DNA from: Propionivibrio soli
GTDB lineage: Bacteria > Pseudomonadota > Gammaproteobacteria > Burkholderiales > Rhodocyclaceae
Assembly: GCF_025770765.1 (NCBI RefSeq)
Contig: NZ_JANZKY010000017.1
Coordinates: 46,001-110,000, forward strand
Reading direction: 5' to 3'
Length of the DNA stretch: 64,000 nt
Part shown: piece after piece, positions 1-8,349 of the stretch
Position numbering within the stretch: the stretch's first letter is position 1
Layout: each line of letters starts with the position of its first letter
Made by a program: the position numbers and the translations under genes
The notes under the pieces: generated by a model
Told to the model about the DNA's origin: nothing
Seen by the model: the letters and a program-made list of their open reading frames with translations, nothing else
The model's database searches: none

Positions 1-741
1 CCAATGAGGCTCGTAATGCACACCGACAAGATACAACCCTGCCGGGGAAAAGGTCGGAGCCGCCAGCCGCCTGTCCGCTTTGAGGAGCAATTCCGCGACC
101 CAACCCGGAGGTTGCTTTCCTTGACCAACATAGACCAGGCTACCGACCAGATTGCGCACCATATGATGCAGAAACGCGCCGGCCTCGAAATCGAAGACCA
201 CGAGGTCGCCCAAACGTTTCACCTCGGCCCGTCGCATGAGCTTGACCGGCGACTTGGCCTGACAGTCCGCCGCGCGAAACGCCGAGAAATCGTGCTCACC
301 GAGCAGTAAGCCCGCGGCTTCCCGCATACGAGAAACATCGAGCGGATGGTGATACCAGCCAGCCCGGCCATTCCACACACCGGGACGCTGCGGCCGGTTG
401 ATCAGCAGGTAGCGGTAGGAACGACCGAACGCGGAAAACCGTGCATGAAAGGCATCGGGCACCACGCGCGCCCAGCGTATCGCGATGTCCGGTGGAAGGA
501 AGGTATTCACGCCGCGCACCCACGCGGTCATCGGACGTCTCGCTTCGGTATCAAAGTGAACAACCTGGCCAGTCGCATGCACTCCGGCGTCGGTCCGTCC
601 CGCGCAGACTACGTTGACCGGCGTAGCGGCGATCTTCGCGAGCGCCCGCTGCAGTTCATCCTGGATCGTCTGCCCGCCCGGTTGTTCCTGGTAGCCCCTG
701 TAGGATGAGCCATCATATTCGATGCCTAATGCAACACGCAT
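1..741 (-). CDS. truA: tRNA pseudouridine(38-40) synthase TruA, C-terminus cut by window edge
   Basis: Converts uridines 38-40 of the tRNA anticodon arm to pseudouridine in the cytoplasm. The reverse-strand frame runs without a stop from the ATG at 741 to base 1 (247 codons) and ends in the family-typical VGVHYEPHW, so only a short C-terminal tail is missing compared with the usual 260-270 residues. The N-terminus MRVALGIEYDGSSYRGYQ and the catalytic CAGRTDAGVHATGQ segment, with the aspartate nucleophile, are intact. It starts 5 bases after the stop of the EcfT-like gene and is probably cotranscribed with it. In many betaproteobacteria truA follows fimV directly. The identification is secure; the missing end is only due to the window. 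Confidence 0.93.
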   Translation of the reverse strand, partial: MRVALGIEYDGSSYRGYQEQPGGQTIQDELQRALAKIAATPVNVVCAGRTDAGVHATGQVVHFDTEARRPMTAWVRGVNTFLPPDIAIRWARVVPDAFHARFSAFGRSYRYLLINRPQRPGVWNGRAGWYHHPLDVSRMREAAGLLLGEHDFSAFRAADCQAKSPVKLMRRAEVKRLGDLVVFDFEAGAFLHHMVRNLVGSLVYVGQGKQPPGWVAELLLKADRRLAAPTFSPAGLYLVGVHYEPHW

Positions 742-746
742 TTCTT

Positions 747-1355
747 CTACCCCAGATAGATGGTCACCATTCCCAACACGACCAAGAACAGGACCACATA
801 ATCCACCCAACCGCGGTCGTAATGGGGGACCTCAACCAGCTCGGTTGTTCCTGTGGCCGGCATGTCGAGCAACGTCCTCCAGCCTCGGGGTCTAGGCAAG
901 CTCTCCATGTAACGCAAAACAAGCATCAGTCGAACGACTCCGCGGTCGCAATCGACACCCAAGCGACCCAGCGGGCTAAGCAAGCCACGGGTAGCGGCCA
1001 GCAAGTCAGGGACAGGCATCGTTTCGAGAAACGCGCCGACCGCCATCAACACCAATATCAAGCGCCCAAGATGGGTCAGCGCGACCACCAACCCTTCACG
1101 CGTGGGTGCCAACGGCCCGTCCCAAACCGGCTCGCCAGCAACACCCCACGCGAACACAGCGACGAGCGAGACCAGCAGATAACGCGTACGCCAGATAAGC
1201 CGACTACTGCGGCGGAGTGCGCGCAGCCCAAGCATCGGCACGACAAGGAAAGCAGATGCAAGCACGACCCCGCTCATCGCCTGCACTCCGATCATCAATG
1301 CGAGCCAGACAACCAGACGGGTCGTCGGATGAAGATGAGATGCTAATTGAGGCAA
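747..1355 (-). CDS. EcfT/CbiQ-like transmembrane protein
   Basis: A 202-residue polytopic membrane protein with about five hydrophobic segments (roughly residues 13-45, 60-72, 95-112 and the last 20). It resembles the transmembrane (T) component of energy-coupling-factor vitamin/metal transporters, with an arginine-rich cytoplasmic stretch (SLPRPRGWRTLL, about residues 152-163) where T components contact the ATPases. The start is a TTG because an in-frame stop lies just upstream; ATG codon 21 is an alternative. It sits between fimV and truA, 5 bases before truA, and no ATPase or substrate-binding component is in the window. The family call is by resemblance only; a dedicated transport role is not shown. 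Confidence 0.5.
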   Translation of the reverse strand: MPQLASHLHPTTRLVVWLALMIGVQAMSGVVLASAFLVVPMLGLRALRRSSRLIWRTRYLLVSLVAVFAWGVAGEPVWDGPLAPTREGLVVALTHLGRLILVLMAVGAFLETMPVPDLLAATRGLLSPLGRLGVDCDRGVVRLMLVLRYMESLPRPRGWRTLLDMPATGTTELVEVPHYDRGWVDYVVLFLVVLGMVTIYLG

Positions 1356-1378
1356 GAAAGATGCTCAAGAAATAAAAA

Positions 1379-1406
1379 GGCCGCGGACCCGTACCGGACC
1401 GCGGCC
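1379..1406 (-). terminator. rho-independent terminator of fimV
   Basis: Inverted repeat GGCCGCGG (1379-1386) / CCGCGGCC (1399-1406) with further partial pairing in the loop. On the minus strand it lies 24 bases after the fimV stop and is followed by TTTTTA, which fits a factor-independent terminator of fimV. Confidence 0.8.
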
Positions 1407-1429
1407 TCGATTCAAGTTCGCAACCGGGA

Positions 1430-4400
1430 CTATTCGCCAATCTTGGCGAGGATCGCCTGCGCTTTCTCGCGTTGCGTCCCGTCGCCCTCTTTCATGACTT
1501 CCTGCAAAAGTTCGCGTGCACCTTCAAGGTCGCCCATCTCTTCATAAGCTTTCGCCAAATCGAGTTTGGTGGCCACCTCCTCGTTCGCGCTGATTTCGAA
1601 CTCAGGCAGCATCTCCTCCTGCGCGGTAGCCGGCTCAGGAGCCTTCGTCTGAGACGACGACGACACGGAAAAGTCCTGTGGCGGCAGCAGGTCTTCCGGT
1701 TCGGCCGCAAACTGCGGGTTGAACACCGTTTCTGCCTGCTCGGTCATGAAGTCAGGGTTCACCGCTGTCGATACCTGCGCCTCGTCAAAAGGCTGCTCCG
1801 CCCGATCGACGACCGGTTTGGCCGCCGGCACTACAGCCGGCTCGGGCTGTTTGTCCACCGGTTTCTGAGGAGCCGATTCGCCGAGGTCCAGGTCGATCAT
1901 CGACATGTCATAGGGCGTGCTCCCCGGTTCGGACCGGCCGAGGAATGTCGATTCCGTCAGGCTGACATCGAACTCTACGCCCTCCTCATCCGCCGGCACA
2001 GCCGGAGCAACAGAAGAAGGCTCTGCCTTGGCCGTCTCCGCCCCGAGTCCCAGCGGATGGGTCGCGACGGCGCCGAGATGAGGCTCGTTACCGAGATCGA
2101 AATCGAGAGCCGACGACGTTCCCACTGGCCCGGGCTGGCTTGTCGTTGCGGCTTGCAAATCAGGCAGCTTGAAATCGAAATCAGTCGTTGTTTGATCCTT
2201 CTTCGCGGCCGAAGCCGCCGGTTCCGCCTTTGCAGGCGCTGGCGGTGCCGCATTAAGGCCGAGATCGAAATCGAGAGGTGCCGGCTCGGCGGCTTTCACC
2301 GGTTCCTCGCGCAATTGCTGTTGCGGAGCCGGCTTGGCGGCCGGCGTGGAAACCGTCCCCTCATTAGGACCAAGATCGAAATCCAGGGTATTGAGATCGG
2401 GAACTTCAGCAGCTGGTGCTGCAGCCGCAGCAACCGGCGCAGGGACCGGGCTGGGCTCGGCGGCAGAAACAGCCGCGGCAACACCCGCCGCCCCGGCGAG
2501 CCGCGATAGTTCACCCGGCATTGTCACCGTATTCTTCATGGACTGCGGTGAAACAACGACGGTGGCATCTGCGTCGAACGCGTCAGCGCCGATTTTAGCA
2601 CCCTTGAACAGCGGGTTGCCCGGGTCAAGCTTCGCGCCCATGGCAGCGGCTTTTTCCCAATCTGCTCCAACGCCCGCGGTTTCTCCATAGAGTTCTGTCG
2701 CCAGAGCCTCGAATTGTTTTACGTCTTTACGGCCCGCGTAGATCTCCAGCAGTTTCAAATGAATCGCATAACGCTTCGGATCTTTCTGGCGCGCTTCAAC
2801 GAGAATCTCCTCGGCCTGCGCGTCCCTGCCATAGGCCATATAAACGTCGGCTTCGGCGACCGGGTCGACTTCGTCCGTATCAATACTGCCCGGACCGGCT
2901 TGGCTGAAGTCAGTCTGCACTGGCGTATGGGACGAGGTATCAACGCTCTGCCCGCCCGTACTGCGGAAAACCGAGTTGGCAGCAAGGCTCGCACTCTGCG
3001 GCGCTAACGTGCTGCTCAGATCGATAGGGGCCTCTTCCTTTCCAGCCCGCCGACGACGGGCGACGACGAGAGCGCCGCCGAGCGCGAGAACCACGGCAGC
3101 GCCGCCAAGTAACAGCGGGTTGTCCAGCAGGTCGTCAACGATACTAGGCTCGGGCGGAGGCGGCGGTGGAGGTGCCGCGGGTTTGGGCTTCGCCGGTACA
3201 GGAGGGGCGGCCGGCATTTCGGTGGCCGCCGCGGGTGCCGGAGCAGGCGCCTCCGGTTTTACTTCGGGCTTCGATTCGGGGGTGGCCGGCTCGCTCGGCT
3301 TTTCCGCTGCTGGCGGAGGCGTCGGAGCGGGTGCCGGGACGGCCGGAGCCTCTGCTTTCGCCGCAGGTTGAGGTGCAACTTCCGGTTTAGGGGGGGGGGG
3401 GGCGACGGGGGCCGCTTGTTGCGCAGCTGCCTGCTTCTGCAACTCAGCAAGGTTCTGGTTCTTCAGTTCAAGCAGTTTCTGCAAATCGGCAACGTTCTTT
3501 TCCAGAGCCGCCACACGCTCGTTCGCTTCCTTGATTGCCTTGTCACGCGCGACGATATCCTCTTCACTCGCTTTCGCCGCCGCTCCGCCCTTGCCGCCAG
3601 CGGTGATGGTTTTTGAGACTTTTAACTGATCCTTGGGTTCGGTCGTCGGAGCCGCCTTGTCATCCACTTTGGCGGTGATCTTGCCAGCCGATTCCTGACC
3701 GGCCGGAGTTTCCTGGACCGGCGTTTGAGCCGCAGTCGCCGCCAATTTTCGCCGATAGTTGTTCCAGTCCGAGGACTGTGCGACGACGACGCTACGGGCC
3801 TCGGCTTCGGGGAGAGACTCGACCGTTGGCTTGGGCGGTACCGAAAGAATTTTCCCGGACTTCAGCCGGTTCATGTTTCCGCCATCGAAGGCGTCCTCAT
3901 TTGCCCGCAACAGGCCGACGAGCATCTGATCGAGGGAAACACCTTCCGGCTTCGTCTGAGTTGCGATTTTGCGCAGCGTGTCACCACTCTTGACCGTCCA
4001 CGTATCGTGGCTCTCGGCGGACGACTCAGCCGCTTTCGGAGTGGGTTGCGCCGGTGCGGCCGGTTGTGCAGCTTGCGGCGCGGGCGCCGATTCCCGGCTC
4101 CGCAACCTGGCCAGCGCTTTCTCGCGTACCTCATCGTCGATGCCAGAGCTTCGAGCGCTTGGCACCGGGGCTTTACCTGTCGCTCCGGTGGGCGCGGTGG
4201 GCGCAACAGTGGCTGAGGCCACGGGCGCAGCGTTCTTGGCGGCCACTTCCGGCGGATCGAGGAGGAATGTGTACTCGCGCACCAACCGTCCGGTTGACCA
4301 GTTCAACTCCATTAGCATGTCTACAAACGGATCGTTGATTGGGCGATCGGAGCTGAGTTTGAGCACCGGTTGGCCGTTCGGACGCTTTTCGAGGTTGAAT

Positions 4401-4678
4401 TTGATTCCCAGGAGGGTGGTGGCGTAATCGAGCCCGGCCTGCTTGAACGCCTCCGGCGGCGCCAGCTTTGCCGTCATACCGGATAATTCTTCCCGCGTCG
4501 CGGTTACTTCGATTTCCGCTCGTAAAGGCTGCCCGAGCGCCGAAAATACGACGATTCTCCCCAAACCAGCTGCGTTTGCGGCCGAGGGCATCCCTGTCAG
4601 TGCGAGACAGGAAGCCACGGCCATAACCGAGGTACGTAAGCGAAGGAATTTTTGTGCTTGATATGTTTTATTAGCCAC
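1430..4678 (-). CDS. fimV: FimV-like pilus assembly / polarity hub protein
   Basis: Large inner-membrane, peptidoglycan-binding protein that in relatives organises type IV pilus assembly and the cell pole. Seen here: a signal peptide ending near residue 36 (SAANA), the FimV N-terminal domain GLGRIVVFSALGQPLRAEIE, a LysM domain at about 224-285 (TWTVKSGDTLRKIA), a coiled coil with Pro/Ala-rich linkers, one membrane segment near 519-540 followed by RRRR, and a long acidic cytoplasmic part with repeated LDFDLG motifs. It ends in the conserved FimV C-terminal TPR-like cap (LAKAYEEMGDLEGARELL). GTG at 4678 is preferred because AGGGTGG lies just upstream; TTG at 4699 is the upstream alternative. 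A run of 13 C on the coding strand at codons 425-430 is striking. leuB-asd-fimV-truA is a familiar betaproteobacterial order. Confidence 0.92.
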   Translation of the reverse strand: MANKTYQAQKFLRLRTSVMAVASCLALTGMPSAANAAGLGRIVVFSALGQPLRAEIEVTATREELSGMTAKLAPPEAFKQAGLDYATTLLGIKFNLEKRPNGQPVLKLSSDRPINDPFVDMLMELNWSTGRLVREYTFLLDPPEVAAKNAAPVASATVAPTAPTGATGKAPVPSARSSGIDDEVREKALARLRSRESAPAPQAAQPAAPAQPTPKAAESSAESHDTWTVKSGDTLRKIATQTKPEGVSLDQMLVGLLRANEDAFDGGNMNRLKSGKILSVPPKPTVESLPEAEARSVVVAQSSDWNNYRRKLAATAAQTPVQETPAGQESAGKITAKVDDKAAPTTEPKDQLKVSKTITAGGKGGAAAKASEEDIVARDKAIKEANERVAALEKNVADLQKLLELKNQNLAELQKQAAAQQAAPVAPPPPKPEVAPQPAAKAEAPAVPAPAPTPPPAAEKPSEPATPESKPEVKPEAPAPAPAAATEMPAAPPVPAKPKPAAPPPPPPPEPSIVDDLLDNPLLLGGAAVVLALGGALVVARRRRAGKEEAPIDLSSTLAPQSASLAANSVFRSTGGQSVDTSSHTPVQTDFSQAGPGSIDTDEVDPVAEADVYMAYGRDAQAEEILVEARQKDPKRYAIHLKLLEIYAGRKDVKQFEALATELYGETAGVGADWEKAAAMGAKLDPGNPLFKGAKIGADAFDADATVVVSPQSMKNTVTMPGELSRLAGAAGVAAAVSAAEPSPVPAPVAAAAAPAAEVPDLNTLDFDLGPNEGTVSTPAAKPAPQQQLREEPVKAAEPAPLDFDLGLNAAPPAPAKAEPAASAAKKDQTTTDFDFKLPDLQAATTSQPGPVGTSSALDFDLGNEPHLGAVATHPLGLGAETAKAEPSSVAPAVPADEEGVEFDVSLTESTFLGRSEPGSTPYDMSMIDLDLGESAPQKPVDKQPEPAVVPAAKPVVDRAEQPFDEAQVSTAVNPDFMTEQAETVFNPQFAAEPEDLLPPQDFSVSSSSQTKAPEPATAQEEMLPEFEISANEEVATKLDLAKAYEEMGDLEGARELLQEVMKEGDGTQREKAQAILAKIGE
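3390..3402 (-). repeat. C13 homopolymer inside fimV
   Basis: Thirteen consecutive G on the plus strand (C on the coding strand), encoding a four-proline run in the linker between the FimV coiled coil and its membrane segment. Gain or loss of one base would truncate FimV before the membrane segment. The tract is in frame in the assembled sequence. Confidence 0.9.
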
Positions 4679-4763
4679 GGCGCCACCCTGAGCGTCCAAA
4701 CCGGAATTATTAAAATAACATCATGGAGTTAGCCATGCAAGCTAAACTTGCTTGTGATGTGGG

Positions 4764-4795
4764 GTATCGAAACAACAAATGTGGTGTTTCGATAC
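4764..4795. promoter_or_regulatory. 10-bp inverted repeat upstream of fimV
   Basis: GTATCGAAAC (4764-4773) and GTTTCGATAC (4786-4795) form a perfect 10-bp inverted repeat with a 12-base spacer, 86 bases upstream of the fimV start. It could be an operator or a 5'-leader hairpin. It is separate from the terminator beside it. No matching regulator is recognised. Confidence 0.45.
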
Positions 4796-4796
4796 A

Positions 4797-4830
4797 ACAA
4801 AAAGCCGGGGCCAAAACCCCGGCTTTTTGT
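4797..4830. terminator. rho-independent terminator after asd
   Basis: Perfect 14-bp arms ACAAAAAGCCGGGG (4797-4810) and its complement (4817-4830) around a 6-base loop, A-rich on one side and T-rich on the other. It lies 13 bases past the asd stop on the minus strand, so asd and fimV are separate transcription units. Confidence 0.9.
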
Positions 4831-4843
4831 TCATAAAACACAA

Positions 4844-5971
4844 TCACTTATCGATGAGTATGCGCAACATACGACGCAGAGGCTCGGCGGCACCCCACAA
4901 TAGTTGGTCGCCCACCGTAAAGGCTCCGAGGTATTCAGGTCCCATAGCAAGCTTGTGCAAGCGACCAACCGGCACGGTCAGCGTTCCGGTAACCGCCGCC
5001 GGCGTAAGTTCGCGTTCGGTGATTTCACGCTGATTCGGAACAACTTTGACCCATTGATTGCCTTGGGCAAGGATGTCGGACACTTCATCGATGGGAACGT
5101 CCTTCTTCAGTTTGATGGTCAAACCTTGCGAATGACAGCGCATGGCACCGATACGCACACAAATGCCGTCGATCGGAATACTGCCCGGCGTACGGAATGC
5201 CGGCCGCCCAAGAATCTTGTTGCACTCGGCACCGCCCTTCCACTCCTCTTTCGATTGCCCTCCCTCAACGGGAACGTCAATCCAGGGAATCAGGCTGCCA
5301 GCCAGCGCCGTGTTGCGAAAGTTCTTGGTCGGAAATGACGGAGCTCGCATCGTTTCCGATACCTTCCGGTCGATTTCAAGAATGGCCGAGGCGGGGTCAG
5401 CAAGATCGGTCTTCACCGCATCGTGCAACGCACCCATCTGGGCGATCAATTCCCGCATGTTTTGCGCGCCGGCGCCGGAGGCCGCTTGGTAGGTCATGGC
5501 CGAAACCCACTCGACCAGATCCTTATGGAACAGCCCGCCGAGGCCCATGAGCATCAGCGAAACGGTGCAGTTGCCGCCAATCCAGTTCTTACCGCCCTTG
5601 ACCAGCGCGTTCTTGATTACGTCGAGGTTGACGGGATCGAGAACGATCACCGCGTCTTTCTCCATGCGCAGCGAAGACGCGGCATCGATCCAGTGGCCAT
5701 TCCAGCCCGTAGCGCGCAGTTTCGGGAAGACCTCTTTGGTGTAGTCGCCGCCTTGGCACGTCACGACGACATCCATTTGTTTCAGAAGGTCGACGGACAT
5801 GGCGTCCTGAAGCACGCCACCGTCTTTGCCGCCCAGAGCCGGGCCAGTGCCGCCAATGGCGGAGGTCGAAAAGTAGACGGGATCGATATGATCGAAATCC
5901 CGTTCTTCCACCATGCGCTGCATGAGCACCGAACCGACCATGCCGCGCCATCCAACAAAACCGACCTTCAT
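4844..5971 (-). CDS. asd: aspartate-semialdehyde dehydrogenase (E. coli type)
   Basis: Reduces aspartyl phosphate to aspartate semialdehyde with NADPH, the branch point to lysine/diaminopimelate, threonine and methionine. The N-terminus [20 protein letters not shown] is the nucleotide-binding fold. The catalytic cysteine is C135 in [10 protein letters not shown], followed by the [13 protein letters not shown] segment. At 375 residues it matches the Gram-negative Asd length. Two adjacent ATGs (5974, 5971) precede MKVGF; the upstream TTG (5989) is not favoured. It lies 43 bases after leuB in the same direction. A second, different Asd is encoded at 55035-56096. Confidence 0.95.
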   Translation of the reverse strand: MKVGFVGWRGMVGSVLMQRMVEERDFDHIDPVYFSTSAIGGTGPALGGKDGGVLQDAMSVDLLKQMDVVVTCQGGDYTKEVFPKLRATGWNGHWIDAASSLRMEKDAVIVLDPVNLDVIKNALVKGGKNWIGGNCTVSLMLMGLGGLFHKDLVEWVSAMTYQAASGAGAQNMRELIAQMGALHDAVKTDLADPASAILEIDRKVSETMRAPSFPTKNFRNTALAGSLIPWIDVPVEGGQSKEEWKGGAECNKILGRPAFRTPGSIPIDGICVRIGAMRCHSQGLTIKLKKDVPIDEVSDILAQGNQWVKVVPNQREITERELTPAAVTGTLTVPVGRLHKLAMGPEYLGAFTVGDQLLWGAAEPLRRMLRILIDK

Positions 5972-6014
5972 CATTTCAAGATTTCCCAATCAAGGAGTAA
6001 AAAACCTTGCCGCC

Positions 6015-7079
6015 TTACAAGGCGGCCAGCACCGCGTCGCCCATTTCACGCGTGCCCACTTTCTTCGTTCCCGGCTCGAAAATGTCGCCGGTACGGTAAC
6101 CCTCAGCGAGAACCTTCTTCACGGCGTTCTCGATACGTTGCGCCATATCTTCACGCGCAAACGTGTAACGCAGCATCATCGCCGCCGAAAGAATCGTCGC
6201 CAGCGGGTTAGCCAGCCCTTTCCCGGCGATGTCTGGCGCGGAGCCGTGGCAAGGCTCGTACATGCCTTTGTTGTTCTCGTCCAGCGAGGCCGACGGCAAC
6301 ATGCCGATCGAGCCTGTAAGCATTGATGCCTCGTCCGACAGGATGTCGCCAAACATGTTGCCGGTCACCATAACGTCGAATTGTTTCGGCGCCCGCACTA
6401 ACTGCATCGCCGCGTTATCGACCAGCATGTGCGTCAATTCGACGTCCGGATACTCCGGCGCCAGTTCGTTCATCACGTCACGCCAAAGTTGCGTCGTTTC
6501 GAGCACATTCATCTTGTCGACCGAACACACCTTGCGCTGACGCTTGCGCGCAGCTTCAAAAGCAACACGCCCGATGCGCCGGATTTCACTTTCCGAGTAG
6601 TGCATCGTATTGACGCCGACACGTTGCGATCTCCCGTCTACCAAACGCGTTTCAATACCTCTCGGTTGACCGAAATAGATATCGCCGGTGAGTTCACGCA
6701 CGATCAGGATGTCGAGACCCGCTACCACTTCGGGCTTAAGCGTCGAAGCGTTGGCCAGCTCTGGGTAGAGAACGGCCGGCCGCAGGTTGGCGAACAAGCC
6801 GAGCAGCTTACGGATGCCGAGCAGCCCACGTTCCGGGCGTTGTTCCCGCGGCAGCACGTCCCATTTCGGCCCGCCCACCGCGCCGAGCAGAACAGCATCG
6901 GCCTGTTGGGCGAGCTTTTGCGTCGCTTCCGGAAATGGGCTGCCCGTGGCATCAACGGCGCAACCGCCGAGGAGCGCTTCTTCCATTTCGAACTTGAGAT
7001 CAAGCGCTTTCAGCACACGCACCGCTTCGGCCATGATTTCCGGCCCGATCCCATCACCCGGCAAAACGCAAATCTTCAT
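6015..7079 (-). CDS. leuB: 3-isopropylmalate dehydrogenase
   Basis: Oxidatively decarboxylates 3-isopropylmalate with NAD+ in leucine biosynthesis. The 354-residue protein begins [20 protein letters not shown] and carries the family segments [23 protein letters not shown] and [11 protein letters not shown]; the metal/substrate-binding aspartates lie in MLVDNAAMQ and [14 protein letters not shown] at 7079 gives the canonical N-terminus. The usual upstream partners leuC and leuD are absent here; an entericidin-like gene lies directly upstream. It is probably cotranscribed with asd. Confidence 0.96.
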   Translation of the reverse strand: MKICVLPGDGIGPEIMAEAVRVLKALDLKFEMEEALLGGCAVDATGSPFPEATQKLAQQADAVLLGAVGGPKWDVLPREQRPERGLLGIRKLLGLFANLRPAVLYPELANASTLKPEVVAGLDILIVRELTGDIYFGQPRGIETRLVDGRSQRVGVNTMHYSESEIRRIGRVAFEAARKRQRKVCSVDKMNVLETTQLWRDVMNELAPEYPDVELTHMLVDNAAMQLVRAPKQFDVMVTGNMFGDILSDEASMLTGSIGMLPSASLDENNKGMYEPCHGSAPDIAGKGLANPLATILSAAMMLRYTFAREDMAQRIENAVKKVLAEGYRTGDIFEPGTKKVGTREMGDAVLAAL

Positions 7080-7179
7080 TGTGGTTCCTTTGTGTTGTTC
7101 GGTACTTGTTGCAACTCGTTCAGGACGGACAGCCCGGACAAAAGGCCCCGACCGTCTTCCTCAATACGCACTTCCTCGC

Positions 7180-7311
7180 TTACTTGTTCGCCGCCCGCTC
7201 GATCGCCTGGCCGCCGCGCTCGATGTCACGCCCGACCCCCTGAATCGTGTTGCACGCAGCCAATGATGCGAGGCACAACATGACGCAAATAAAGGAAACG
7301 CCTTTTCTCAT
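7180..7311 (-). CDS. entericidin A/B-family small lipoprotein
   Basis: A 43-residue lipoprotein, MRKGVSFICVMLCLASLAAC then NTIQGVGRDIERGGQAIERA. The lipobox LAAC gives a mature peptide of about 24 residues with the entericidin signature NTxxGxGxDIxxGGxxIExAA. Entericidins are small membrane lipopeptides of envelope toxin/antidote or stress type. The ATG at 7311 is chosen because it opens the signal peptide; the longer frame from 7374 adds an implausible cysteine-rich leader. In related genomes this gene sits between leuC and leuD; here it directly precedes leuB. Confidence 0.85.
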   Translation of the reverse strand: MRKGVSFICVMLCLASLAACNTIQGVGRDIERGGQAIERAANK

Positions 7312-7501
7312 GTTTTTCGGTCTCCGCTGAAAAATGGAGTATTTGCATTGGCAGATCGGACCGCGATCGCTCACCCTTCATTACCGGCAGCATACCGCCG
7401 CCATGCCCCCCTAAACCGAAGGCATTCTCGGTACTGCCGGGCGACCGATTATCGCATGGTGCAGAAGGGCTGTCAGCTTGGACAAGCCTATGAAGAACAA
7501 G

Positions 7502-8341
7502 TCAATTGTTTCGTTGCGCCGCCTTGTACAGCGGATCGACGCGGTCGGCATAGACGCGCAGGTCGGCGATTCGCGACTCGTGAGATGGATGTGTCGAGAG
7601 CCATTGCGGAACACCATTACCGGAAGCGCGGGCCATCTTTTCCCAGAGCGAGATCGAAGCGTGCGGGTTATAACCAGCGCGTGCCACCAGTTCGATACCG
7701 ACGCGGTCCGCCTCTTGTTCCATAGCCCGCGAGTTCGGTCGCATGAACGCCAGATCACCCACCGTCCCGAGAACGTTCTGTCCAAGGCTCGGGTCGACGC
7801 CATAGTAAGAGCCGATCAGCACGCCACCAATGGCGGCCGCCACGTCCATTCCCGCTGCCTGGCCAGCCTTTTCACGTCCGTGCTCGCGCAGCGCATGCGC
7901 TATCTCGTGGCCCATCACAGCGGCCAACTCGTCGTCGCTGAGGCCCAACTGTTCCATGAGTGCCGTATACACGGCGATCTTGCCTCCCGGCATACACCAC
8001 GCGTTGAGTTCCTTCGACGTAATGACGTGGGTTTCCCAACGCCAGCTCGGCGCATCGGGACGGAAGACACCCGTCGTCGGAATCAACCGGCCCGCGATCG
8101 TCCGCACGCGCTGCACCTGAGCCGGATTGCGGTCGAGGAGCCCTTTCGCCCGCGCTTCGCCGATCGTCTGCGTATACGCCTTCTCCGCTGCCCGATTAAC
8201 TTCAGCAGCGGACACAAGCATGGTCTGTTGCCGATCGACACCGACCGCGCCTCCCGTCGTGGTGGTTGTGGTCGCGCATCCGGTAAGAAAGAGCGTCACA
8301 ATCAGCGCCAAGGCGCCATTTTTCATCGTTGGAGTTTTCAT
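7502..8341 (-). CDS. M48-family metalloprotease lipoprotein
   Basis: A 279-residue periplasmic zinc metallopeptidase of family M48 (LoiP/YcaL-like), probably outer-membrane quality control. The signal peptide ends in lipobox LTGC, followed by a threonine run. The zinc motif HEIAH (about residue 143), the third-ligand region MEQEADRVGIEL and STHPSHESRIADL near the C-terminus are all present. ATG at 8341 follows GAGGGA by 4 bases. A further ATG at 8353 overlaps the stop of the upstream MFS gene as ATGA, so translational coupling is possible and the start is uncertain by four codons. A much longer frame continuing to 9139 is antisense to the MFS gene and is not coding. Confidence 0.9.
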   Translation of the reverse strand: MKTPTMKNGALALIVTLFLTGCATTTTTTGGAVGVDRQQTMLVSAAEVNRAAEKAYTQTIGEARAKGLLDRNPAQVQRVRTIAGRLIPTTGVFRPDAPSWRWETHVITSKELNAWCMPGGKIAVYTALMEQLGLSDDELAAVMGHEIAHALREHGREKAGQAAGMDVAAAIGGVLIGSYYGVDPSLGQNVLGTVGDLAFMRPNSRAMEQEADRVGIELVARAGYNPHASISLWEKMARASGNGVPQWLSTHPSHESRIADLRVYADRVDPLYKAAQRNN

Positions 8342-8349
8342 GGCATCCC

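Noticed and set aside
705..1346. Plus-strand frame of 213 codons
   Set aside because: Complement of the membrane protein gene; charged, His/Gln-rich residues with no domain.
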